Positions 11,401 to 31,093 of a stretch of DNA of 64,000 bases are shown piece after piece. The DNA is from Gadus chalcogrammus. Taxonomy: Eukaryota; Chordata; Actinopteri; Gadiformes; Gadidae. The stretch covers positions 10,469,711 to 10,533,710 of the forward strand of contig NC_079412.1 of assembly GCF_026213295.1 (NCBI RefSeq), in the 5' to 3' direction. The number at the start of each line of letters is the position of its first letter. Position 1 is the stretch's first letter. A program made the position numbers and the translations under genes. The notes beneath the pieces were generated by a model. The model worked only from the letters and a program-made list of their open reading frames with translations. It did not search any database and was not told the DNA's origin.

Positions 11401-13278
11401 AAGAAGACGTTGATTGTTTTGCGTTATAGGCTCACTTCAACAATTCCAGGGTCATTGTGCCTTTGGGCTCAGCCTCGACGCTCTTGCCCCAGAATTTGAG
11501 CTTGGGATAGATGGTGCCGTGGAACTCAAACTCCTGCTTCAAAGACTCAGCATGGAAGGCACTGACGGGCGGGTGGTGGCTTACTTGCTCTGAGATCAAT
11601 CTATAACCGTCTTCCTCTCTGGAAAACCACAACATATTGTTTCAAGCTGATAACATTGACAGTGGGAAATGAATTGACAATGCATCCAATAAATCTGGTA
11701 TGTATTTATTGTATTTTGCATGCACCGACATATATAGATAGATACCTTGTTAGTTCAAAAGTCTCCCCCAATAAAGGATTGAAAGGCTTTCCAGTTCTCT
11801 CCCATTGAGACGCCACAGAAGACACCGCAAAGGCTGCCACCACCTGTCACGGAACCAATCACAGATCTGGAAGTCACATTAACTTGAAGTATATAACAAA
11901 TAACCCACGTGGGATTGATTTATATAGTGGGAGGTTATTATTAAGAAAGAATCACTTCAAAGGCAACATGAGTAGTGATATTTTGACATAGTCCGCGGTT
12001 GTTGGTTGTGTACCTGCATGCGTTCTATGGAGTCCGACAAGCTGCAGGCTTTGTGAATGAGGTGAGTGTGTTCCATGTACTCAGAGATCCTCTGAAGAAA
12101 GCTCAGTGGCTCGTTGAACACCACCGGCATTGCTATTTTAGAAAGTTCCTGAAGCACCAAAAAACAAACTGAGAATTACATGCTTTAGATTGATGACTAG
12201 GTTGGATCAATATAGAGAAACCTCTACATGCTATATAAATAACAAACTATTTCTTAGTAATGGACTAAGCACAAATTTATGTCACACAAACTCGACAGTA
12301 ATGTCCTTATAATATGAATCCTTATTATAATATATTATTATCAATATTATTATTATAATGAGAAAATGTATTTCTTGAGCAGAAAATCGAATCATTACGC
12401 AAAAAATTGCCAACAGCATCCTCAGCTGCACCTTCAATATAACCAGCTGTTTTTTTGCATCATAGACTTTTGTAAAAAAGATGGGATCAGACCAGCGAAA
12501 GCCTAGCAGCGAAAAATTGCAAGAAGACGTTGCAATGTTAGCTGCTGAGTTGCTTCAATCAATACGTGCACCATCACACTCCAAAGCACTGACTGGAGTT
12601 TGGACATGTAAGTCTCTGCAATAGGCTAAAGACGAAATGGGGAACAAGCATAAAAAGAGAAATGACTCACCATTCCAATACATTTCTTTAATACACCCCA
12701 CATATTTAAATTGTTTCTGGAGATCATATCTGCAGGCAGCATTTTCCTGTTAAATCAATAAACATGTAATCATTTGTTAACTGGTAATCATTTTAACTAT
12801 AGAAGAATGACCGTTGATATAGGACTACTAACACACAACCACAATAAATACAATCTACCATGGAACAGGCGGTAAGACATAAATAGATATGGTCATAAGT
12901 CATCTCGCCCTAAAAGGGCTACAGGTTTTAGTACACCCTGAAAAAAGATATTGCTTTAATCTTAACAGCCTAATGGCTGTATTTCCTCACCTTCGCTCCC
13001 ATACTCCATTTTGTTGTGGTGCGCTTCCATCCTTTGCCTGCTTGCCTTCAAACACCATGGCATCCTTAAAACTTACCTCACAGGAATCATCCGACTCAAG
13101 CCCTGTAAGATAGACGGATAGACGTTCTGGTCAGAATGCATTGCATTCCTTGCCAACTTCATTGTATGCCTATGTAGCCTATTTCGTCTGTATATGTCAT
13201 GTGTTGTCTGTGATTGTGCTGCCATCAGGCCTCTCTGGCACCTGTCTCGGCGTCGTAGAACTCTTCCTCGCTGTTCAT
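8428..13278 (-). CDS. osbpl2: Oxysterol-binding protein-related protein 2 (ORP2)
   Basis: Thirteen coding exons join in frame to 467 residues (human 480): 13242-13278, 12991-13102, 12671-12746, 12014-12148, 11746-11843, 11436-11618, 11219-11326, 11045-11134, 10819-10945, 10222-10341, 9670-9793, 9439-9529 and 8428-8530. The start MNSEEEFYDAETG matches the ORP2 N-terminus and contains a FFAT-like EFYDAE motif for binding VAP proteins on the ER. There is no PH domain, as expected for ORP2. The ORD carries the family fingerprint EQVSHHPP (exon 11436-11618), KLKFWGKS, NPLLGETFEL and a C-terminal basic coiled segment; the last exon ends FERNFVDSPNIY. Expected function is exchange of sterol or PI(4,5)P2 at ER contact sites and lipid droplets. 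OSBPL1A is the main alternative, but the N-terminus and the adrm1 neighbour favour OSBPL2. Confidence 0.95.
8821..9392. mobile_element. Non-autonomous DNA transposon with about 150-bp GC-alternating inverted repeats
   Basis: Left arm from 8821 (CTATGGCGACACATTAGTGC) and right arm ending about 9392 are near-identical when one is inverted. Both arms contain the motif for TTCCACACGCGTAGATATTA and several GCGCGCGC blocks. The centre has no transposase. Flanks share GTCAAC or AGTCAA, a possible short target duplication whose exact limits are ambiguous. It sits in the last intron of osbpl2. The superfamily cannot be assigned from the ends alone. Confidence 0.82.
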
Positions 13279-13900
13279 AGTGAGCGTAGTCTGGAGTGTT
13301 ACTGAGAAGTCATGTCTGCAGCCGGCCTGTCACTGCGCCCCGAGCTCTTAGCGAGCATCACAGAAAGGTTAACACTTGACCTGCAACGTTTAAACAATTC
13401 GTTTCAAGATCATCCAACACATGTAGTACAAATTACATTACTAAAAATGGGAGACGCTTGCAGGTTATCTTAACGATAACCACTTCCAACAAAGACAGCT
13501 TCAGCTATTATTAGCAATGTAAGAAGCTAGTGAGTAACGTTAGCTAGCGGTTAGCCTTGGTGCTGCACTCAAAAACAACCGAAGAACACAATACTATTAT
13601 TTGAACCTCCATCTCAAAGATTGGCATATACATGCCGATAGAATAACGGAGGTTACGTATGTATGAGATTACGTTTACAGTACCTGTTAATCGTCACCAA
13701 TACAAAGATCTAAAAACATAAACATTCCTCAATTCACAGCTAGAGGAACTGGGCGGAAGAGGGCGTCAAGGGCAACGTCGCTAGTGGGGCGCCATCAGCC
13801 AATCAGAGCCTTCACCGCCAGACCCAGGGTGGCTCGGTCAGCCAATCAGAGCCTTCTCTGCCTTCTCTAGAGCGCACAGAAAGGCTTCAGAAGTGCTTTG
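13279..13900. promoter_or_regulatory. osbpl2 promoter and 5' region with duplicated CCAAT box
   Basis: Upstream of the osbpl2 start, the 19-bp word beginning TCAGCCAATCAGAGCC occurs at 13795-13813 and again at 13838-13856. Each copy holds a CCAAT box, and GGGCGG/GGGGCG motifs lie around 13751-13792. This looks like a CpG-type TATA-less promoter facing the minus strand. It may also serve the plus-strand mtcl2-like gene, though that start is 1.1 kb away. Confidence 0.6.
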
Positions 13901-13911
13901 TATTAATATTG

Positions 13912-14036
13912 TTATAGTAGTTATATTATATCACTGTTATATTGGTTAAAATATTATACTGTATTGTATTATATAACATAATATCATATAATATATAATG
14001 ATAAAATAAAATAAAATAAATAATACAATATAATAT

Positions 14037-14068
<32 letters not shown>

Positions 14069-14156
14069 ATTTAATTTAGAGATTCCTTGTTATATAATAC
14101 AATACAGTATAATATTTTAACCAATATAACAGTGATATAATATAACTACTATAGTT
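13912..14156. repeat. Long AT-rich inverted repeat (arms about 65 bp)
   Basis: The arm at about 13912-13977 (TATAGTAGTTATATTATATC...) recurs as its reverse complement at about 14090-14156 with essentially no mismatch. The spacer is about 110 bp of AT-only and ATA-repeat DNA. No coding content. It could be a MITE or a replication-slippage foldback. Confidence 0.85.
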
Positions 14157-14520
14157 ATATTATACTTACTTATGTTATATAGTAAGTAAGTACGTTTTAT
14201 TTATAGAGCACATATACACACAGCATACACTGACCAAAGTGCTGTACAATAAGATAAAAATAATAAAAATAATAATGATAATTAAAAATAACAATAATAA
14301 TAATAATAATTATAATAATAAAATATAATATTATGTTATATAGCCTAATACAATATAATATGATATGATATGATATAATATAATATATAATGATATAATA
14401 TATAATAATACATTATTGTATTCAATTGTATTATATTATGATATGTTATATCATATTATATTATATCATAATATTATACTATATCTACTACATATATATT
14501 ATACTATTATATTATTTGGC
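14157..14520. repeat. AT-rich low-complexity DNA with a common teleost repeat fragment
   Basis: Runs of ATA/TAT and (AAT)n repeats, with a fragment at about 14185-14250 (TTTATTTATAGAGCAC ... AAAGTGCTGTACAATAA). The fragment resembles a dispersed repeat that is widespread in fish genomes. No gene. Confidence 0.6.
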
Positions 14521-14968
14521 CTATCAAACATGTGATTCGAATAGGCCTACGTCAGTCAAATTCAGTTTTGGAAGGATTTGTCCCCATATTTTGGAAAAAA
14601 ACATATGGATGGACAAATAACAAGTCAATTACTTCGGGCCTCGTGACAACTATATTCCAGGAAGAGAATATGTCACTTGACCATATAACCAATGCGGTTG
14701 ACTTTCTCACGAAATGTCGATTGACTTTTTTTTTGGCCGAATACATGTTAAGCCGTGAGCGCTCCCCCTGTCAGGGCCAGAGTGGGCGGAGAACCAGCCA
14801 GGAGGCACCAACAACTCACGCCTTTCTCCCCTTTTTTTCAGACTTGAAGCGAACAATAACTCGTGAGTACAGATAACGTCGGGTCTGGGGAATCATCTTT
14901 CGTCAGTTTTGCAACAGTAGTTACATTACCCACTCTGATTTACTCTGATTAACTCTGGACCCCAGAAG

Positions 14969-23047
<8,079 letters not shown>

Positions 23048-24402
23048 CAAAAATACTCTGCAACACTCAGACAGCCCATAGACCCCAGCTGGGAGTGACA
23101 GGAAGGAAGGGCAGCCTGGATTTCAGCCGTCATCTGATCTGAATCCAGACTATATATGGAATTTTAGAAGCTCAACGAATTTAATTCCAGATATTAATGT
23201 TTGATGCTTGGATGGCAGTTTAAAAGAGAGTCTAGAATCTCTGTGTTGACTGACTTAATATGACTTAATATGTACTCTTTTGTGAATAATAAACATGCAG
23301 AGAGGAAGATTGTGCTGATGTGTAGAAGGACCATAGATATTGTGGCTTATTCTGAAATACATATTTGTATTTTATTAATGTGCAATTTAAGATTATTTTA
23401 TTTGATTATCAAGTTTTTTTTAATATACTTTTTTCAATTCACTCTAAACATAAACGGAAATTTAAAAGAAAAAAAAGTTAATACACTAATCCAAACAATA
23501 CATTAGTTGCTGTGTATTTATTTTCACCAGGGGAAGACACACCTACCACATTTACATAATACTATCTATCGATCTATCTCTATGAGTTCTAAATCCATTG
23601 ACACTATGTTCACACATTAAACATTAATATATTATATTAAATCCAGGAACCCTAACTATATGCAGATTCAGCCTTTTTATTTTTATGTAGTACACAAGTA
23701 AGCTGAAGCTATTTGTGAGACTTCATACACAATTGACAAAAACCGTAGCACTTTGTTGTTGTGCTTAGGGTTCCCCCTTTACCAAACATTTACAAAAAGT
23801 TCAGTTTTAGTCTTCTTTGCAGTGTGCAGCAGCAGTTCACCGATAGCGCATAGACGGCTGAAGGATACGGAAGCCCTCTCAGTTCAAAACATGATTATTC
23901 AAAGTAGCATTCAAGATCAGCAGCGAAAGATTGATGTATAAAGGTGCGGCAGGCAGACGGCCGACAGAGATCAAGGGCAGGTCCAGTCCAACAGTAGACC
24001 TCCGACAGAGCATTCATTTTACCCTATAGATTCTAAAGGATGTAATTGTACACATTAACATAGTCCTACAATTTAAAACGGTTACCTTCAAACTCACAAT
24101 TGAGATGAAACATCAGTTTTCATGAATGCGTACATATGCAAATGCTGATATAGACTCGATAGAACAGTAGAGAAACTGAATTTGCTTTTAAATGGCACAC
24201 AACCACAACAGCCCGCGTGGGGAGCTGTGGTCAAAGTGTTCAGCTGTGGGCCCTTCTTGTTGTTATTTGTTGGTTCACATTTGTCGACAGCATTCGGACT
24301 AGAAACTGGGGTTGTTGACATAAAGCATTTCGATTGTTATGGGGTCTTTTTAAAAGCAACTATATAACGAAGCTACCAGTTAGTGGTCGTTGTACTAGAG
24401 TG
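23048..24402. other. mtcl2-like 3' untranslated region and intergenic DNA
   Basis: The mtcl2-like stop is followed by 3' UTR with an AATAAA at 23288-23293, about 240 bp downstream. The rest, to the start of the next gene, is AT-rich with no recognised exon. A TCTATCTATCGATCTATCTC stretch near 23564 is a short degenerate tetranucleotide repeat. Confidence 0.55.
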
Positions 24403-25126
24403 ATGGAGGAGGTTTACCAAAGGTTTAACTCATACGACTTCGAGACGGATGAAAGGTTCCTTAACGGGTTGATGTTGGTGGACGGGTCCAGCACCTGTGG
24501 CCACGACGCACCTGGGCTGGAGATGAAATTATTTTATTATAACCGGTATGTTTTCTCAGTTAAGTGACCCAAAAGCATTTCAGTTAACTCAAAACGGTAC
24601 ACAACTATTGTCAGTACAAGTAAAGATGTTCAAGCAGAGTTGTTGAGTGATACATTGGTCCCAGGAGTCTGGTTTTTAAATCTCATATCAGCCATGACCT
24701 GATTCGTGATTTAAAACTGGACGCGCTTCTAGTTCTGTCTAAGCGATTGTGTGTTGGATAAAGCACTAAATGAACCTTGTTATTGCCAGGTTCGTTGAGC
24801 CCATCGACTCAGCAGGGTTCAAACAGCGGAGCGGCGGTGACCCTCGTGAGGTTGAAACCCAGAATGCAATGCTCTCAAGATCAGTAGGCCTACCTGGCCC
24901 CAGCAGGAGTGACAGTGAAGAGACGAGCAGAAATGACAGTGAAGAAACAGAGGCCAAGATACTTTCGTTCAAGGAAGTAATTAGACTAGTTCAGGCGGGA
25001 GAGACAGTCCCTGGGCAAGGGACGCATCTGGACATTACGCCAAGTAACCATAACCCAACCCCTTCTCAAATGGAAAGAGTATTGAAGCCATGGGAAATTT
25101 GCGGAACCGGTTATACATCGCCATAA
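24403..25126 (+). CDS. KPWE-motif protein, PEX39/C6orf226-like
   Basis: Two exons, 24403-24545 and 24790-25126, join in phase (CG|G) to 159 residues. The C-terminal half reads SFKEVIRLVQAGETVPG, then a spacer, then TPSQMERVLKPWE. This is the pattern of the small KPWE domain of vertebrate C6orf226, recently named PEX39, which helps PEX7 import PTS2 cargo into peroxisomes. The N-terminal half (EEVYQRFNSYDFETDERFLN) is a separate conserved-looking block not in human C6orf226 as I remember it. The middle is Ser/Glu/Asp-rich. No signal peptide or membrane segment. The start is the first ATG in a short exon preceded by in-frame alternatives; an upstream ATG at 24334 would add 23 residues. Polyadenylation signals lie at 25268-25278. 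Confidence 0.68.
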
Positions 25127-25600
25127 CAATGACATAAATATGGCTTACTTTTGATGATTGGGATTTACATATCCAGGAACGTTTGACTACTTGTGTATAT
25201 ATAGGCCTACGCACTATTTTTGTTTGGCACAATATTTTGAATTGGCTTGCTTCAGTATTTCCGAGATAATAAAATAAAGTAGGCCTATAATCTTCCTGCC
25301 TAAACATCAATAATGACTTTCCACATAGGTAATACTACTAAGCAAATACTTTTCCCTTCAACTCATACTCATGCATACATTCCAGCAGCCTTCAGATATT
25401 CAAATATGATGCACTGAATAGACATAGACAGCAACAGATTGACACAACACAATTTCAATAGCCTACATTTATCTTTAATAAGCATCATCTAATTTCCAAA
25501 TTTGTTTTGATTTATAACATTTGACACTGGTTTACAGCGCAAAAGTATATTCATCACGACATCAGAAAAGGGAAAAATCAGCATTTTTAAGAATACAAAG

Positions 25601-26666
25601 TAGGGCTGGGCGATTAATTGAATTTCGATGCGTTTTTGGCCTCCCTCGATCATTAAAACAAGATAATCGGAATAAAACGATCATTCTGCCGCCCGCCGTG
25701 TCTTGTGTGGTAAATGGAGCGAACCCTTCTTTCTCCCACCTGTGCACTACGCTACGCCCCACCCCCGCCTGAAAACTTGCGCTTGCAAGACATTTAGAAG
25801 AGTGTGAAGATGGAAGAAAGGCAGCCTTTGGTCGGGAAGAAAGGTAAAACGAATTCGGTGGTGTGGAAACACTTCGGTTTTGAGGAGTCTGACTCTGAAC
25901 AAACGAAGATATTGTGGAAGATATGTCACGCGACCGTGTCTGCACCTCAAGCGAATACGACCAATCTGTTTAACCACTTAAAGTCCGCATGAGTAATACA
26001 GTACCAAGCAATGAAGGAAAAAATGAAAAGCTCCTCGACACCTGCCACCGCAACACAGTCCTCATATCCACCCAGCTCCCGCAGGCATAAAGAAATAACG
26101 GATGCAATCGCATACATAATTGCCAAAGACATGTGCCCTAGCGACCCGGGGTTCAATAAACTGATAAATAACTTGTGGTATGTGTTACCATCACGTCACC
26201 ATTTCAGCAGAATTGCGCTGCCTGCCCTTTATGACGAATGTCGCGGAAAAGTTGCAAGAGAAGTGTCAACAGCATTATATTTTGCCATTACAACGGACCT
26301 ATGGTCGAGTCGCACCATGGAGCCATATATAAGCATCACGCACGCTACATTACATCGACGCTAATTTCACCATGAAGACGAATTGTCTCCAAATGGCGTT
26401 TTTTCCGAAGACCACACAGGGCTAAATATAGCCCAGGGATGGAGGCAAGCGATGGCTGCTTGGGACCTGACCGAGGAAAGACAAGTCTGTATCACAACAG
26501 ACAATGCCTCAAATATGAAGCTGGCAGCTGAACTAAATGGCTGGATGAGGCTGCAGTGCTTCGGGCACAGACTCCACTTGGCCGTAGGTGAGTAGTAGGT
26601 TTACTTCTCCTGATTTTTTTAATGCAATTTATTAAATAACAAATAATGTAGAATATATCATGTGAG

Positions 26667-26726
<60 letters not shown>

Positions 26727-28476
26727 CCACACACCCACGATAATGTATTTAATTCCTAATAATAATAATAATGATAATTCCTATTTCCCAGCCTATTGAT
26801 TCACTGATGAAGATTATGATGATACATTCTTATATTTATTGTAATTTTAGAGATTGCAATGAAGGACCACAGGATTGCCCGGGTTCTGCAAAAAAGTGGT
26901 CAGCGCCTTCTCCTACAGTTGGAAGAAAAAGAGGGAGGTGACAGATTTACAGAAGACTCTGAATCTGCCTGAACACTCTCAGACAGACAGAAAGAGTGTC
27001 CAACCAGGTGGTGGACTCAGCAGGCTATGATGGGCAGGGTCCTAGAGCCGCAGAAGGCCATCGCAGAGGTCCTCTTCAACAACACCTCACCCCCTCATGG
27101 CAGGACGTCGATGTACTGGCCATAAACAAGTCACTAAGCCCTCTCGTTGAATTTACAGATGCACTTTATGGGGAGCAATTGAGTGTGTCTTTTGTCAAGC
27201 CAACTCTCCACCTTTTCAACACCTCCATATTGGCCTTGCAGGAAAACGGCACAGACCTTGCAAAGTGCATCAAGAAGAAGATCATGGGCTATCTCAATGA
27301 GAAGCATGATGAGGCTCCAACACAGGAGTTGCTGGACATGACCTCAGCCCTGGACCCAAGGTTCAAGCCCACATATGTGAGCGAAGACAAGCGTGGGTCA
27401 ATTGAAGAAAGACTGTCATCTAAGATGAAGACTGTCATGGTAATTATAATTATATTGATAATAACAATCAATTATATTTTATTATTTCTAGTAGTGAATC
27501 CCCATAACCAGTCAGATTAAACATGTCAATCATTTCTTTTCACAATATTCTCCCCCTCCTATTCCCAGGATAAGGCCCCTGAGCGAGCAGTGACTCCTGC
27601 TGATGACCCTGATGCCGCTGCTAGTGCACCAAAGAACGCCCTGGGCAGCTTCTTCAAGCCGGTCACTGAAGGCACAGCTCAAAGATCCGCTGCTGTGCAA
27701 CCGGACCAGGACAAGGCCATAGCTTCTGAGCTACAGTCCTACCTCCAAGCAGGGACACTGGACACTGAGGCGGACCCTCTGGAGTGGTGGAAGATGTCCC
27801 AGAATTTCTACCCAGGGCTCTCCAACCAGGCAGGGAAATATCTTTGCATTTCAGCCACAAGAGCCTCGTCAGAGAGGGTTTTCAGTACAGGTGGTAATGT
27901 AGTCACCTGCCTGCGCTCATCCCTGCAACCAGACCAGGTGAACAGAATGGTTTTCCTGGCTAAAAACCTTTAGGGGTTGCAAAGGTTTAAAATAAGTTTT
28001 GGCAGCGGATTTTTCTTGTCGCTGCGTCAGTCAGTTTATTCTTGTTAATACTCATTTTGGCCAAAAGGCCTCAAAATATAGTTTCAACGTGTTAACAGTT
28101 TTATCATTGAGATACGGATTTCTACTGTGTTTTTTGCAGTACTAGGTAAGGTTGTTGTAGCAAGTGCATTACACCATAGTTTGAGTTGTTTTTTTAAAGA
28201 GTAAAGAGGAGTAATTCTGTTTTAATGTATAGTACTTCAAGTCTTGGATAGTGTTTATTTTTGTGTATATTTTTACACATTATTTAATTCACTTTAATAT
28301 ATTTCTCTTTATTTGCATTTTTCTTGTTTCAGTTCACACGTATCGTGTTAAGAGAAATACCAGTGTTAAAAGTTCAATAAATGCTTGTTCTCAATGAATA
28401 ATCGTCTTTAATAATCGTGATTACGATATCATTTTAAATAATCGTGATTATCATTTGACATAGTCGAGCAGCCCCA
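25601..28476 (+). mobile_element. hAT transposon (BED finger plus hAT transposase), decayed, 8-bp TSD
   Basis: The element starts TAGGGCTGGGCGA and ends with the inverse of TGGGGCTGCTCGA. It is flanked by the identical octamer ATACAAAG (25593-25600 and 28477-28484), the target-duplication length of hAT elements. Inside, in order: a BED zinc-finger region (25810-25992), transposase pieces at 26011-26364, 26383-26595 and 26996-27520 (ALDPRFK block), and the C-terminal dimerisation domain (RASSERVFSTGG) ending at 27973. The frame is interrupted by stops (e.g. TGA at 25990-25992), and a (TC)n tract lies at 26672-26724, so the copy is probably non-functional. The subfamily resembles ZBED-type hATs. 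Confidence 0.92.
26672..26724. repeat. (TC)n microsatellite inside the hAT element
   Basis: About 53 bp of uninterrupted CT repeat between two transposase fragments. Confidence 0.95.
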
Positions 28477-28620
28477 ATACAAAGCAGAATCCACTGCCCG
28501 TCATACAAGAAAATAAGAAACAAATCATGTGTTGCTTGAGATCATTACTGTAATGGGTCAAAGGTGATTTCCGATGCATTTATAAAGTAACCTGTTGACA
28601 AAATAAGGCAAAGTGCATGT

Positions 28621-30222
28621 TAAAAATGTTTTTGATCAAAAATTAGACTCCCCGTTTTCCAATCAGAACTCCTCTTGCCCCCCGTCTCCATTTTCACCCT
28701 CCGTCATGACATAGCCGTCCTATGGGGAGATACACATCCAGTTAGCAGGATCCTGCCAGGATAAGCCATGGCTGACATCATGGGTTGTATGCATAAACGC
28801 CCATGTTGACGGGCTGCTTACATCTGTTGCATAAAGTATTTCCAGAATCCTCTGTAGAGTAGGGTCTGCTCCTCCTTCCGTCTCCCTATCTTGGCAGATG
28901 AGCTCAATAGTCCTCAGCTTTCCAAGGTAAAAGTTTAATTCTTTCTCGGCTGTAGTCTTGTGTAATGTTAGCTCACTAACCTGAGGGGTTAGAACCATAC
29001 GATTAAGCAAATCCTCAATTCCATCATATACAGCTAACGTGATTAGACTGAAAACCAACTGATCACTTAAATTGCCATCAGACATTCTCCAATGACAACA
29101 TGATCAACTACTCACTTCGTTAGTAAGTGCTCCAATCGCATCTCCTGCTCCAGATTTCTTTGAGGGAACAGTCTGCAGCGCTTTGGCAGGGGCTGCCCTT
29201 GTGGCTGCTTAGATGTTAGGTGCAACAAAAAAGTTATTCCTAATGTCACACAAGGAACCATCTCTACAACAGGAAATGAAGCACCCATTGCGCTTCTGAT
29301 AGGATCATCTACCACGACCAGAGTACATTGCCAGTGCATCATTGCTAGTCAGCCAATCTACAAGAGATGGTTCAGGAACAGATACAACCCTGTGTCTCCC
29401 ACATCCCAATTGCCAATCTGAGGACCGCTTTATAAATTACTTTACCAACGACAAGCCGGTCTGTCAGCAGGTTGAATGACATTTTCATCAATCAGAAATA
29501 TTTAGAAATAGGACACAGGTAATGATAAATACACATGAACATGAATTGTATACAAAATATGCAATTCTCACGAGCTGTGGCCTTGGCTTTAGCAGGAGTA
29601 TTGGATGCTGAGGTAAACGCAGATGTCTCCTGTCCGTGACGTGCCGCCACTGGGTCATAATCCCTCTGATCATAGTTTGCTTCAAAAAACTTCTTGAACC
29701 ACTGAACAAACTCAAAGTTTTCCTGGAATTTTCCTTTAATCAGTCTGTCTACAGGAATTATCTTAGAAAGTGGGTATAAAAGATCCAAGAATGAAAATAC
29801 CCGTTGGTCTTAAGGGTAAATAATACAAAATCCAAAAGGCTAAAATCTTACCTTGTCAACTCCAGCCTTTTTAAAACTGTTTTGTAGAATTTTAAAATTC
29901 TGTAAGTATTCGTGTTCCAGTTTGGCGTTGAATTTCACCCTTTTTAGGGGGAGGCATCCAGCGAACAGCACATCCATGAATTGGCAATAAGCTGCACCTG
30001 TAGGGGCAAGTCAGTACATTACTTTGCTAATACAAAACATACCCAAATTACAACATATCCAGTGCATATTATGGCTTCTGTGTAAAACTGTGTTTTCGCA
30101 CCTGAACACAAATGCTCAATCTTCGAGTAGTTCATCTGTAAAGACACGTTGACCCAAGACAGCAGTTCATGTCGACTCATGTTATCGTTGTTCAGAGATG
30201 TTGAGAAAACGTTAACAGCCAT
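28621..30222 (-). CDS. mapre1: Microtubule end-binding protein EB1 (MAPRE1), C-terminal frame altered
   Basis: Six coding exons: 30102-30222, 29852-29997, 29572-29761, 29116-29204 (or 29207), 28822-28980 and 28621-28719. The start [20 protein letters not shown] and the calponin-homology region ([39 protein letters not shown]) match EB1, which tracks growing microtubule plus ends. A Ser/Ala/Pro linker follows, then the EB homology coiled coil ([24 protein letters not shown]). The last exon begins [14 protein letters not shown] as expected, but the frame then runs 16 residues to a TAA instead of giving the usual acidic EEY/EEF end; that end is present in another frame (see findings). As read, 267 residues. 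A 5' noncoding exon probably ends at 30510 (GTAAGT donor), and its acceptor abuts the ATG. Confidence 0.92.
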
Positions 30223-30809
30223 CTGGGAATTCTACAGGTGATGGAAAGCACAAGATGTGGAGAATTAATACAATTCAGGATGACATCCGCATTTAGGCCT
30301 ACTACAAATATTTTCTGTATAGCGTTTGACAAGGACACTAGCTTTTGATCCGAGTGCAATACACATCGCTCCATATATAATGTTGCGAGTGTTTATCCAC
30401 CATATTATTGAACGATCGTGAACCTCGTATACAACGAGCTAACGGAGTAGCTCGTTCCTCTGTTCTCTACGCAGTTCCGTAAAAGCATGAAAAACATTCT
30501 TGTACTTACTCGGTTCAACGCTCGCTATGTTGCTATGGCTCCAACAACTCAACGGTTTCAATGCGCAGCGTCTATATCAACACACTAGTACAGTGCTTAG
30601 GGGAAATCAGGTGAGTGGAAACTTCTGGACTGTCGTCTAGCTCCTAGTTCATTAATATATTAAACCTGTGGGCGACGCTAGAATTGTTTAAATAGACGAG
30701 AAGCACGTGGGTCGTCGTATTTTAATATAAAAACCCTGTTAGGGTCGGAGAGGATCGTGAATTGTAGCGTTATCCCGGTCTACCGCAACGCACATTCCGG
30801 CATCTTCCT

Positions 30810-31093
30810 GTGAACTGTGTTCCCAGGTTAACAGTCCTCGGAGCGAGAATATTTGAAGATGATAAGAATCAAAGCGACAAGGAAAATGAATATAGCTTAT
30901 GTCCAGACATTTTCGAAAAAGCAATATACCCAAAACATTTAAAAAGGAAATGGATATCCCTCTACCGGAGGTCCCGCCCACTCGCCGCAAAATCCATGCA
31001 ATTGAAAGTGCCCCATCACTTTCGCCAATAACGATCATTGGGAACATCCCTTCACAGAAATTGCGTCTTGAGGATTTTTTAGAACGAGATTAA
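30810..31093 (+). other. Small overlapping open frames, head-to-head with mapre1
   Basis: Two overlapping frames, 30810-31031 (73 codons) and 30899-31093 (64 codons), lie 300-600 bp from the mapre1 5' exon on the opposite strand. The second encodes a basic, proline-containing peptide ending in KLRLEDFLERD. I recognise neither. They could be one exon of an unrecognised divergent gene with a frameshift, or chance frames in the promoter region. Confidence 0.2.
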
